A stretch of DNA of 35,978 nt from Rubrivivax benzoatilyticus JA2 = ATCC BAA-35 (GCF_000190375.1 NZ_AEWG01000037.1:1-35978); one strand, 5' to 3'; positions 1 through 7,073 are shown, counted from the stretch's first letter. Notes: generated from the letters alone by a model not told the origin. Program-made: numbers and translations.

Positions 1-453
1 GTGGCGCGCGCCGCCGACGCGGTTGGCCAGCACGCCGGCCCAGGGCAGCTCGCGCCAGCTGCGCAGCCCGTGCACGAGGGCGCCGAAGGTGGCGGCCATC
101 TTCGCCGCGTCGATGACCGCCAGCACCGGCAGGCCGAAACGCTGGGCCAGGTCGGCCGCGCTGGGCTCGCCGTCGTGCAGGCCCATCACGCCCTCGACGA
201 CGACGAGCTCGGCCTCGGCCGCCGCCTGTGCCAGACGCGCCGCGCAGTCGGCTTCGCCGTTGATCCACAGGTCCAGCGTGTCGACGCTGGCGCCGCTGGC
301 CAGCGCCAGCCATTGGGGATCGAGGAAGTCGGGGCCGCACTTGAAGGCCCGCACGCGCGCGCCGCGGCGCGCGTGCAGCCGCGCCAGCGCGCAGGCGACG
401 GTGGTCTTGCCCTGGCCGGAGGCCGGGGCGGCGACGAGCACGACGGCGGCCAT
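1..453 (-). CDS. cobB: Cobyrinic acid a,c-diamide synthase (CobB/CbiA), N-terminal part, cut by the window edge
   Basis: Reading the minus strand from an ATG at 451-453 gives 151 codons that stay open to the left edge, so only the N-terminal third is present. It begins MAAVVLVAAPASGQGKTT, a P-loop (GxxxxGKTT) typical of the CobB/CbiA/CobQ family. This is followed by FKCGPDFLDP, which matches the KxGPDFIDP block of cobyrinate a,c-diamide synthases. Further on, VVVEGVMGLHDG matches the family's VEGVMGLxDG motif. The enzyme performs ATP- and glutamine-dependent amidation of cobyrinic (or hydrogenobyrinic) acid in cobalamin synthesis. It starts 17 bp after the btuB stop codon and is probably in the same riboswitch-controlled transcript. 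Whether it belongs to the aerobic (CobB) or anaerobic (CbiA) route cannot be told from this fragment. Confidence 0.92.
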   Translation of the reverse strand, partial: MAAVVLVAAPASGQGKTTVACALARLHARRGARVRAFKCGPDFLDPQWLALASGASVDTLDLWINGEADCAARLAQAAAEAELVVVEGVMGLHDGEPSAADLAQRFGLPVLAVIDAAKMAATFGALVHGLRSWRELPWAGVLANRVGGARH

Positions 454-470
454 CGTCACGGTCCCCGCGC

Positions 471-2321
471 TCAGACCGCCCAGCGCAGCACGACGAGCGC
501 GCTGCGGCCGGCGACGTTGTAGCTGCGCGCGAGCGCGTAGTCCTTGTCGCCCGCGTTGTCGAGGCGCGCCTGCAGCGTCAGGCCCTTGCCGAGCGTGGTC
601 TCGGCGCTCAGGTTGACGAGGCCGTAGCCGCCCAGGCGCCGGGTGTTGGCGGCGTCGTCCCAGCGTTCGCCGGCGGCCTGGACCTCGGCGCCGAGGCGCC
701 AGCCGGCGAGCACGGTGTCCGCGCCCAGCGTCGCCAGGCGGCGCGCGCGGCGGGCGATCAGCTTGTCGGTGGCCTCGTTCCTCGGGTCGTGGAAGTCCGC
801 CGAGGCGCGCAGCGCGACGGCGCCGACGCGCGTGCGGCCGGACAGCGTCAGCCCCTCGTAGCTCGCCTGGCCGACGTTCTCGTAGCAGCCTCTGGCCGAC
901 ACGCAGGCACCGGCGGCGCCGAAGACGATCAGGTCCTCGACCTTGTTGCGCCAGGCGACGAGGCCGATCTCGTGCTCGCCGGCGCTGCGGCGCAGGCCGA
1001 TCTCGAGGTTGCGGCCGCTCTCGGGCACCAGGTTCGGGACGCCGTAGTCGCTGAAGCGCTGGTACAGCGTCGGCGCGCGGAACGAGGTCGCGGCCGACGC
1101 CGTCAGGCGCCAGGCCGGCGCGAAGCGCCAGCCCCAGGCCAGGCTGCCGGTGCCCTTGCCGCCGAACTCGCTGTCGTCGTCGTGGCGGGCGTGGGCCTGC
1201 AGCGAATGCACGCCGAACTCGCCGCGCCAGCCCAGCGCGACGCCGTCCTGCGAACGTTCGTCCTGCAGCCGCACGGCCGTGGCCGAGGCCAGGTTGTCCA
1301 GGCGGTCCTCGCGCCGCTCCAGCGTCAGCGAGACCCGCTGGCCGGGCCGCAACTGCTGCTCGTGCTGCATCGTCAGGTCGCGCAAGCGCGTGCGCGTCTG
1401 GTAGATGCTCGGCTCGGTCTCGTAGAGGCTGCGCGACTCGGACAGCCGGGCGCTGCTCAGCGCCTGCTCGTTCCACTGGCCGCGCCAGGACAGCGCGGCG
1501 GTGCGCAGTTCGTGATGCGAGCGGTCGTCGCGCGTCGAGCTGCCGTCGTAGCGGGCGTTCAGGTGGCTGTCGGTCATCGAGGCCTCGACACGGTGCTCGG
1601 GCGCGAGCTGCCAGCCCACGCGGGCCTGCAGCGAACCGCGGCGCCAGCCGTCGGTGTCGGGATTCTGGCCGTCGCGCGCATCGAAGCCGTTGCTGTCGCT
1701 CCAGCCGGCCGACAGCGCGTAGTCCAGGCGCCCGTCCGAGCCCGAGAGCCCGGCGTCGGCGAGCCGGCTGCCGCGGCTGCCCCAGCCCAGGCCGCCGCTG
1801 GCGCGCAGCGCGCCCTGGCCGCGGCGGGTGAAGACCTGCACCACGCCGCCGACGGCGTCCGAGCCGTAGACCGCGGCCGCCGGACCGCGCAGCACCTCGA
1901 CGCGTTCGATGCGGTCCAGCGCGATCTGCTCCCAGGCGGCGCCGCCGGTGCTCTGCGAGTCGACGCGCACGCCGTCGACGTAGACCGCGGTGTGGCGCGT
2001 CTCGCCGCCGCGGATGTAGACGCTGGTGCTGCCGCCGGGGCCGCCGTTGCGGCTGATCTCGATGCCGGGCAGGCGGGCGAGCAGGTCGGCGACGCTGCTC
2101 GCGCCGCTGCGCTCGATCGCCGCGCGGTCGACGAGCGAGACGTCGGCCAGCGTCTGCGACAGACGCTCTTCGAGACGGCTGGCGGTGATGACGATCGGGT
2201 CTTCGCCGGCCTGGGCGAAGGCCGCCGGCGCGCCGGCGGCGGCGACGGCGGCGACGGCGAGACGGGTGGCGAGAGCGCAGGCGCGCAGCGGGGCGTTCAA
2301 GCCCGGGACGGAAGTCGACAT
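471..2321 (-). CDS. btuB: TonB-dependent vitamin B12 receptor (BtuB-like)
   Basis: This encodes a 616-residue outer-membrane receptor. An N-terminal signal peptide ends near AAFAQA (about residue 37). A TonB-box-like stretch (EDPIVITASR) follows at about residues 40-49, then a plug domain with IYIRGG-like (VYIRGGETRH), DGVRV and RIERVEVLRGPAAAVYG motifs, then a long beta-barrel. The B12 specificity is inferred from the cobalamin riboswitch directly upstream and from cobB downstream, not from barrel residues. The chosen start is the ATG at 2319-2321, because the signal peptide follows it sensibly. There is no good Shine-Dalgarno right before it (GACTTTTTTC), and a purine-rich GGGGAGG lies about 30 nt upstream beyond a hairpin. 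An in-frame GTG at 2394-2396 would start inside the leader and is less likely. The C-terminal residues are RWAV, so the usual final aromatic residue of a barrel is missing. Confidence 0.88.
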   Translation of the reverse strand: MSTSVPGLNAPLRACALATRLAVAAVAAAGAPAAFAQAGEDPIVITASRLEERLSQTLADVSLVDRAAIERSGASSVADLLARLPGIEISRNGGPGGSTSVYIRGGETRHTAVYVDGVRVDSQSTGGAAWEQIALDRIERVEVLRGPAAAVYGSDAVGGVVQVFTRRGQGALRASGGLGWGSRGSRLADAGLSGSDGRLDYALSAGWSDSNGFDARDGQNPDTDGWRRGSLQARVGWQLAPEHRVEASMTDSHLNARYDGSSTRDDRSHHELRTAALSWRGQWNEQALSSARLSESRSLYETEPSIYQTRTRLRDLTMQHEQQLRPGQRVSLTLERREDRLDNLASATAVRLQDERSQDGVALGWRGEFGVHSLQAHARHDDDSEFGGKGTGSLAWGWRFAPAWRLTASAATSFRAPTLYQRFSDYGVPNLVPESGRNLEIGLRRSAGEHEIGLVAWRNKVEDLIVFGAAGACVSARGCYENVGQASYEGLTLSGRTRVGAVALRASADFHDPRNEATDKLIARRARRLATLGADTVLAGWRLGAEVQAAGERWDDAANTRRLGGYGLVNLSAETTLGKGLTLQARLDNAGDKDYALARSYNVAGRSALVVLRWAV

Positions 2322-2322
2322 G

Positions 2323-2349
2323 AAAAAAGTCAGAGTCGGCGCGGCCGAC
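2323..2349 (-). terminator. Hairpin plus U-tract, probable riboswitch expression platform
   Basis: On the minus strand, GTCGGC-CGC-GCCGAC (2349 down to 2335) forms a perfect 6-bp stem with a 3-nt loop. Six nucleotides later come six T residues (2328-2323), ending 1 nt before the btuB ATG. This looks like a short intrinsic terminator placed between the cobalamin aptamer and the coding region, although the T-run is a little detached. It could instead act on ribosome access, since it lies between a GGGGAGG and the start codon. Confidence 0.5.
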
Positions 2350-2397
2350 CACCTCCCCGCAGCCGCCGCTGTACGGTGCCCGCGCCGCAGGCGCACG

Positions 2398-2611
2398 CAC
2401 CCCCACGTTGGCCGGTATCCGGGCTGGCGGTGCGACCCGTGTGCCCTTCCCAGGCGCTCGGCCCAGTGGATTCGACACGAGCGGAAGCCTGCGAGGGCTC
2501 CGACCGCTTACCGTTGCGGGGGCAGCTCAGGTTGGGGGCGAACCGGCGACACCGTGTCGCCCCTTCCTGATTCCCGTTGAACTGTCCCGGCAGACGCCGG
2601 GGACGAGCACC
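2398..2611 (-). promoter_or_regulatory. Cobalamin (AdoCbl) riboswitch
   Basis: The minus strand carries the hallmark elements in the right order: a GGTGC...GTTCAACGGGAATC opening (about 2611-2565), the highly conserved CCCGCAACGGTAAGCG core (2520-2505), and the B12 box AGCCCGGATACCGGCC (2425-2410). Known cobalamin riboswitches turn off uptake and synthesis genes when adenosylcobalamin is plentiful. It sits directly upstream of btuB and cobB. The outer limits are approximate because P1 pairing was judged by eye. Confidence 0.95.
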
Positions 2612-2621
2612 AACGGGCCGC

Positions 2622-2627
2622 ATGATA
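2622..2627 (-). promoter_or_regulatory. Candidate -10 element for the btuB riboswitch transcript
   Basis: On the minus strand, TATCAT lies about 11 nt before the riboswitch begins and would place transcription start near 2615. No good -35 hexamer is visible at the usual distance. The FNR-type box centred at 2674.5 would then lie near -60, a position used by activators. This is an inference from spacing only. Confidence 0.3.
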
Positions 2628-2666
2628 GGCAAGGCCTCGGCGGCGCCGGGGCACGTTGCGCGATTC

Positions 2667-2682
2667 CTTGATGACAATCAAG
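2667..2682. promoter_or_regulatory. FNR/FnrL-type binding site (TTGAT-N4-ATCAA)
   Basis: The sequence CTTGAT-GACA-ATCAAG is a perfect inverted repeat. Its core TTGATGACAATCAA (2668-2681) is an exact match to the FNR/Anr consensus. It lies in the divergent region between the btuB riboswitch (minus strand) and the yeeE-cytochrome-fccB operon (plus strand; yeeE starts 101 bp away). FNR-family proteins sense oxygen loss through an iron-sulfur cluster, and related Dnr-type regulators use the same box. Which of the two transcripts it controls cannot be read from the sequence. Confidence 0.7.
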
Positions 2683-2782
2683 CGAACGCCTCGACCGTCT
2701 TCCTTGCCTGGCGCAGAAGCACATGCGCATCGCGCACGAGCCGTGCGCCGGGACGGCCGGCAGCCGCCGCGACAATGCCGAC

Positions 2783-3898
2783 ATGCCCACCGCGGAAGAA
2801 CTCGAGGCCCACCTGCGCCTGCTGCTGGCCGGCGCCTTCGTCATCGGCGCGGCCTTCGGCGCCATCTCGCAGCGCACCCACTTCTGCACGATGGGTGCGC
2901 TGGCCGACGTCTTCGCCTTCGGCGACCGCACCCGGCTGCGGGCCTGGGTCGCCGCCGTCGCCGTCGCGGTGCTGGGCTTTCACCTGATGGTGGGCCTGGG
3001 CTGGGTGCGTGCGGCCGACAGCCTGTACGGCGGCACACGCGTGGGCTGGCTGTCGGCGATCGTCGGTGGCGCGATGTTCGGCCTGGGCATGGTGCTGGCG
3101 TCGGGCTGCGCGGCACGCAACCTGGTGCGCCTGGGCGGCGGCAGCCTGAAGTCGCTGGTCGTCGTGCTCGTCGTCGGCGCCAGCGGCTTCGCGGCGATGA
3201 AGGGCGTCAGCGCGGTGCTGCGCGTGGCCAGCGTCGACCGCGTCGGCTTCGAGCTGCCGGCCGGCCAGGACGCGGCCGGTGCGCTGGCCGCCGCCACCGG
3301 CCTGCCGCTGCAGACGCTCGCCCCCTGGCTCGGCGCGGCGGTGGCCGCGGCGCTGCTGGCCTGGGTGCTGGCACGGCCCGAAGGCCGCGGCCGCGAGGTC
3401 GCCGGCGGCGCCGCGATCGGGGTGCTGGTGGTCGCCGCCTGGTGGCTGTCGGGCCGGCTGGGTTTCGTGCCCGAACACCCCGAGACGCTGGAGCCGGCCT
3501 TCCTGGCGACGAACTCGCGGCGCATGGAGTCGCTGAGCCTGGTCGCGCCGCTGGCCTGGGGCCTGGACTGGCTGCTGTTCTTCAGCGACAGCCGCAAGAC
3601 GCTGACGATAGGCATCTGCAGCGCCGCCGGCATCGTCGCCGGCTCGGCCGCGGTCGCGCTGGCCACACGCAGCTTTCGCTGGCAGGGTTTCGCCGGCACC
3701 GAGGACACGGCCGGCCATCTCGTCGGCGCGGTCCTGATGGGCACCGGCGGCGTCACCGCGCTGGGCTGCACCGTCGGGCAAGGAATCGCAGGTCTATCGA
3801 CGCTTTCCGCGCATAGCGCCATCGCCGTCTCGGCTATGGTCCTCGGCGGCTTCGCAGGCCTGGCGCTGCAGCGCCGGCGCATCGAACGCTGCGGCTGA
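2783..3898 (+). CDS. YeeE/YedE-family sulfur-compound transporter (TsuA/SoxT-like)
   Basis: This encodes a 371-residue, very hydrophobic membrane protein with about nine to ten predicted membrane segments. It shows the internally repeated pattern of the Sulf_transp (DUF395) family. The cysteine motifs that line the path in known YeeE/TsuA thiosulfate transporters are present: HFCTMG (Cys35), LASGCAARN (Cys110) and GCTVGQG (Cys329). It is likely to import thiosulfate or another reduced sulfur compound, or to handle persulfide sulfur for the neighbouring sulfur-oxidation genes. The start at MPTAEEL was chosen because it gives the normal family N-terminus. An upstream in-frame ATG at 2723 would add 20 unlikely residues, and the Shine-Dalgarno is weak. 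A cytochrome c gene follows after 34 bp, so this is probably the first gene of a three-gene operon. The exact substrate is not shown by the sequence. Confidence 0.85.
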   Translation: MPTAEELEAHLRLLLAGAFVIGAAFGAISQRTHFCTMGALADVFAFGDRTRLRAWVAAVAVAVLGFHLMVGLGWVRAADSLYGGTRVGWLSAIVGGAMFGLGMVLASGCAARNLVRLGGGSLKSLVVVLVVGASGFAAMKGVSAVLRVASVDRVGFELPAGQDAAGALAAATGLPLQTLAPWLGAAVAAALLAWVLARPEGRGREVAGGAAIGVLVVAAWWLSGRLGFVPEHPETLEPAFLATNSRRMESLSLVAPLAWGLDWLLFFSDSRKTLTIGICSAAGIVAGSAAVALATRSFRWQGFAGTEDTAGHLVGAVLMGTGGVTALGCTVGQGIAGLSTLSAHSAIAVSAMVLGGFAGLALQRRRIERCG

Positions 3899-3932
3899 AC
3901 CCACCACCCCACCACGATCGGAGGACAACGAC

Positions 3933-4271
3933 ATGAGATCGCCGATGCGACCGATGCTGGTCGCGCTGGGCGCCGCGAGCCTGGCGCTGCCGGCCGCCGC
4001 CGACCTGCGGGCCGACGAGGCGCTGGCCGCGCGCTCGGTCGCCGCCACCTGCGCCAACTGCCACGGCACCGACGGCCACTCGCGCACGGCGATCAAGTCG
4101 CTGGCGGGCCAGCCGGCCGAGCGCATCCTGCAGTCGATCGCCGACTACCGCAGCGGCGCGCAGCCGTCGACGATCATGGCGCAGATCCTGCGCGGCTACA
4201 GCGACGAGCAGCTGCGGCTGGCGGCGCACTGGTTCGCGGCGCAGCCGGCCCGGCCGGCCGACGCCCGCTAG
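3933..4271 (+). CDS. Small monoheme cytochrome c, probable FccA/SoxE-type electron acceptor subunit
   Basis: This encodes 112 residues with a Sec signal peptide (cleavage near LPAAA-DL, about residue 23). It has one heme-binding motif, CANCH (Cys40, Cys43, His44). A likely sixth-ligand methionine is Met82 in the TIM-AQI stretch, as in class I cytochrome c. A strong GGAGG ribosome site ends 8 nt before the ATG. Ten nucleotides after its stop the flavoprotein gene fccB begins, with its ribosome site overlapping the stop. This arrangement is typical of flavocytochrome c sulfide dehydrogenase, where the cytochrome takes electrons from the flavin subunit in the periplasm. The subunit has one heme, whereas the Allochromatium vinosum FccA has two. 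It could also serve a soluble electron-carrier role. Confidence 0.85.
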   Translation: MRSPMRPMLVALGAASLALPAAADLRADEALAARSVAATCANCHGTDGHSRTAIKSLAGQPAERILQSIADYRSGAQPSTIMAQILRGYSDEQLRLAAHWFAAQPARPADAR

Positions 4272-4281
4272 GAGCGACACG

Positions 4282-5568
4282 ATGCAGCAACCCGATCGTT
4301 TCGCCCTCTCGCGCCGCCGCCTGCTGGGCGCGGGGCTGGCCGGCGGCACGCTGGCGCTGGCCGGCTGCGCCGGCAACCGCGTCGTCAAGCCGACACCCGG
4401 ACGTGTCGTCGTCGTCGGCGGCGGTTTCGGCGGCGCCACCGCGGCACGCTACCTGCGGCTGTGGGGCGGCGTCGACGTCACGCTGGTCGAACGCGAGGCG
4501 GCGTTCGTCTCCTGCCCGATCTCCAACCTGGTGCTCGGCGGCTGGCGCACGCTGGACGACATCACGCGCGGCTACGACGGCCTGGCCGCCGCCGGCGTCA
4601 AGCGGGTGCGCGGCGAGGCCGTGGCGATCGACCCCGAACGCCGCCTGCTGCGCCTGGCCGACGGCAGCACCCTGCCCTGGGACCGGCTGATCGTCGCGCC
4701 CGGCATCGACTTCGACACCGCCGCGATCCCCGGCCTGCAGCCGGCACTCGACGCCGGCAGCGTGACGCACGCCTGGAAGGCCGGGCCGCAGACCGTCGCG
4801 CTGCGCCGCCAGCTCGAGGCCCTGCCCGACGGCGGCGTCGTCGCGATGACGATCCCGCGCGCCCCTTACCGCTGCCCGCCAGGGCCTTACGAACGCGCCG
4901 CCGTCATCGCCGGCTGGCTGAAGCAGGCGCGGCCGCGCGCCAAGCTGCTGGTGCTCGACGCCAATGCCGAGATCCAGTCGAAGAAGGCGCTGTTCGAGCG
5001 CGCGTTCAAGGAGCACTACGCCGGCATCGTCGAGTACCGGCCGAACGCCGAGCTGCGCGAGGTCTCGGGGCGGCTCGCGCGTTTCGACTTCGAGGACGTG
5101 AAGGCCGACGTGCTCAACGTCATCCCGCCGCAGCGCGCCGGCCGGCTGGCGCAGGACGCGGGGCTGGTGACGGTCAACGGGCGCTGGGTGGGTGTCGACT
5201 GGCTGACGCTGGAGTCGCAGGCGCTGCCGGGCGTGCACGTGCTCGGCGACGCCACCTTCTCGGCGCCGCTGATGCCCAAGAGCGGGCACATGGCCAACCA
5301 GCACGCCAAGGTGGCGGCGGCGGCGGTGATCCAGCGGCTGCGCGGCGAGCCGGTGAACCCGGCGCCGCTGGTGATGAACACCTGCTACAGCTACCTGTCG
5401 GCGACGCACGCGGTGCACGTCGCCTCGGTGCACCCTTACGACGCCGCCGAGAAGACCTTCAAGGCGGTGCCGGCCTCGGTCGGCGTGTCCAAGGACTGGA
5501 ACACCGCCGAGGCGCTGTACGCGCAGGCCTGGGCCGAGAACATCTGGGCCGACGCGCTGGCGCTGTGA
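4282..5568 (+). CDS. fccB: Flavocytochrome c sulfide dehydrogenase, flavoprotein subunit (FccB/SoxF)
   Basis: This encodes a 428-residue periplasmic flavoprotein that oxidises sulfide (or another sulfane compound) and passes electrons to the cytochrome encoded just upstream. A twin-arginine export signal (SRRRLLGAG, Arg11-Arg13) runs into LALAGC, a perfect lipobox with Cys29, so the protein may be a Tat-exported lipoprotein. A dinucleotide-binding motif VVVVGGGFGG spans residues 42-51. All three functional cysteines known from Allochromatium FccB appear to be present: Cys78 (SCPISNLV; flavin attachment in the known enzyme), and Cys198 (YRCPPGPYE) and Cys368 (NTCYSYL), equivalent to the redox-active disulfide. 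The C-terminal part matches the FCSD flavin-binding domain. The start has the ribosome site AGGAG, 8 nt upstream. Confidence 0.92.
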   Translation: MQQPDRFALSRRRLLGAGLAGGTLALAGCAGNRVVKPTPGRVVVVGGGFGGATAARYLRLWGGVDVTLVEREAAFVSCPISNLVLGGWRTLDDITRGYDGLAAAGVKRVRGEAVAIDPERRLLRLADGSTLPWDRLIVAPGIDFDTAAIPGLQPALDAGSVTHAWKAGPQTVALRRQLEALPDGGVVAMTIPRAPYRCPPGPYERAAVIAGWLKQARPRAKLLVLDANAEIQSKKALFERAFKEHYAGIVEYRPNAELREVSGRLARFDFEDVKADVLNVIPPQRAGRLAQDAGLVTVNGRWVGVDWLTLESQALPGVHVLGDATFSAPLMPKSGHMANQHAKVAAAAVIQRLRGEPVNPAPLVMNTCYSYLSATHAVHVASVHPYDAAEKTFKAVPASVGVSKDWNTAEALYAQAWAENIWADALAL

Positions 5569-5572
5569 ACTT

Positions 5573-5602
5573 GCGGGCGGCCCCCGCGGGGGTGCCGCCC
5601 GC
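5573..5602. terminator. Strong hairpin between convergent fccB and livK-like gene
   Basis: GCGGGCGGC (5573-5581) pairs perfectly with GCCGCCCGC (5594-5602), and an inner CCCC/GGGG pairing extends the stem. There is no T-run on either side. Its place 5 bp after the fccB stop and just before the end of the convergent gene suggests a bidirectional transcription stop. Confidence 0.6.
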
Positions 5603-5610
5603 CGCCGCCG

Positions 5611-6753
5611 TCAGCGAACGACGGCGATCTCTTCGCGCTGGCCGCCCTTGAAGGTGTAGAGCGTCAGCGCGCCGTTCTTGATGTCGCCCTTCTCGTCGAA
5701 GGCGATCGTGCCGGTGACGCCCGGGACGCTGATCTTGGCCAGCACCGGCAGGTACTTCGCCGGGTCGGCCGAGCCGGCCTTGACCATCGCCTCGACCATC
5801 ACCTTGGTCGCGTCGTAGGTGTAGGGCGAGTAGATCTGCACTTCGGTGCCGAACTTCTTCTTGAAGTCGGCCTTGAACTTGTCCATCACCGGCTTCTGCG
5901 CGCCTTCGACACCGCCGGCGATCGCGCAGACCACCTGGCCGTCGGGCACCTGGCCCGAAGCCAGCTTCGGCAGCTCGGCGGTGCAGACGCCGTCGCCGCC
6001 CATGAACTTCGACGTGATGCCGAGCTGCTTCATCTGGCGCAGCATCGGGCCACCGACGGCGTCCATGCCGCCGTAGAAGATGACGTCGGGCTTGGCGGCC
6101 TTGATGCCGGTGAGGATGCCGGTGAAGTCGGTCGCCTTGTCGTTGGTGAACTCGCGCTTGACGATGTTCGCGCCGGCGGCCTTGGCGGCCTTCTCGAACT
6201 CGGTGGCCACGCCCTGGCCGTAGGCGGTGCGGTCGTCGATGACGGCGACGGTCTTGGCCTTCAGCGTCTGCACCGCGTAGCGGCCCAGCGTGCCGCCGAG
6301 CTGGGCGTCGTCGGCGACCATGCGGAAGGTGGTCTTGAAGCCCTGGCGGGTGTAGCGCGGGTTGGTCACCGACGGCGCGATCTGCGGGATGCCGGCTTCG
6401 CTGTAGATGCGTGCGGCCGGGATCGCGGTGCCGGAGTTCAGGTGGCCGACGACGCCGTTGACCTTGCTGTCGACGAGCTTCTGCGCCGCCGCGGTGCCCT
6501 GCTTCGGGTCGCCGCCGTCGTCTTCGGCGAGCAGCTCGAACTTCACCGGGCGGCCGCCGATCTGCACGCCCTTGGCGCTCAGCTCCTGGATCGCCATGCG
6601 CACGCCGTTCTCGTTGTCGCGGCCGAGGTGGGCGGCGGGGCCGCTGAGCGCGGCGACGTGGCCGATCTTGACGACGATCGGCTCGGCGGCCGACGCGGAA
6701 ACGGCCACGCAGGCCAGGGCAAGCAGGGAAAGGCGCGGATGGAAGGCAGTCAT
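5611..6753 (-). CDS. LivK-type ABC transporter substrate-binding protein under glycine riboswitch control
   Basis: This encodes a 380-residue periplasmic binding protein of the branched-chain amino-acid (LivJ/LivK, Peripla_BP_6) family. A signal peptide ends near VSASA-AE (about residue 22). The mature protein starts IVVKIGHVAALSGPAAHLG, a standard family opening, and contains GVVGHLNSG, DDRTAYGQG, FTNDKATDF and FDEKGDIKNG. It is homologous along its whole length to the protein at 27272-28414. No permease or ATPase genes (livHMGF) are adjacent, so it is an orphan component in this window. A tandem glycine riboswitch occupies its leader, which suggests that glycine or a related small amino acid is the ligand or the signal. 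The ATG at 6751-6753 was chosen because the signal peptide follows it; longer readings run back into the riboswitch. Confidence 0.9.
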   Translation of the reverse strand: MTAFHPRLSLLALACVAVSASAAEPIVVKIGHVAALSGPAAHLGRDNENGVRMAIQELSAKGVQIGGRPVKFELLAEDDGGDPKQGTAAAQKLVDSKVNGVVGHLNSGTAIPAARIYSEAGIPQIAPSVTNPRYTRQGFKTTFRMVADDAQLGGTLGRYAVQTLKAKTVAVIDDRTAYGQGVATEFEKAAKAAGANIVKREFTNDKATDFTGILTGIKAAKPDVIFYGGMDAVGGPMLRQMKQLGITSKFMGGDGVCTAELPKLASGQVPDGQVVCAIAGGVEGAQKPVMDKFKADFKKKFGTEVQIYSPYTYDATKVMVEAMVKAGSADPAKYLPVLAKISVPGVTGTIAFDEKGDIKNGALTLYTFKGGQREEIAVVR

Positions 6754-6814
6754 GTTCGGGTCTCTCAGCAGGACGTCGTAGGCATGCCGGCGCCGCGCCC
6801 CTTGCGCAGCGTCA

Positions 6815-7012
6815 CCCCCTCTGTCCTGACACCTGAGAGATTCACAGCGGCCGCCCGGCGCCGTTTGCTCCTTCGGCGCACCGGCGGACGTCACGCAGCC
6901 GGCGCTTCTTCAGAGTTCATCCAGGGCATCGGTCCGTGGTGCCTGAGAGTTTCCGGGGTGGTTGCTCCTTCGGCGCCGCGCGAAAAGGGTGGACGCGCGG
7001 GCTCTCCCGATG
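6815..7012 (-). promoter_or_regulatory. Tandem glycine riboswitch
   Basis: Two aptamers lie in series on the minus strand. Both contain the identical core GCGCCGAAGGAGCAA (6976-6962 and 6879-6865). Both close with a CTCTCAGG element (aptamer 1 near 6950-6943, aptamer 2 near 6839-6832). P1 of aptamer 1 pairs CATCGG (7012-7007) with CCGATG (6932-6927). P1 of aptamer 2 pairs CTCTG (6915-6911) with CAGAG (6823-6819), and the 3' side GGACAGAGG is the classical glycine-riboswitch ending. The leader continues about 60 nt to the ATG of the binding-protein gene. I see no obvious U-tract terminator there, so control of translation is possible. Confidence 0.95.
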
Positions 7013-7031
7013 CCATTCGGGCTTTTGGCCT

Positions 7032-7061
7032 GCCCGGCTGCGGATTCACCACCAGCCGGGC
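7032..7061. repeat. 9-bp perfect inverted repeat upstream of the glycine riboswitch
   Basis: GCCCGGCTG (7032-7040) and CAGCCGGGC (7053-7061) are separated by 12 nt. The repeat lies between the end of soxZ and the riboswitch, on the strand both share. It could end the soxYZ transcript (no U-tract is present), or, if transcription starts near 7067, form the first hairpin of the riboswitch leader. Confidence 0.5.
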
Positions 7062-7073
7062 TAGAAGTAGTCG

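Noticed and set aside
6754..6894. An N-terminal extension of the first livK-like protein
   Set aside because: The extra codons lie inside the glycine riboswitch, and the signal peptide follows the ATG at 6751-6753.
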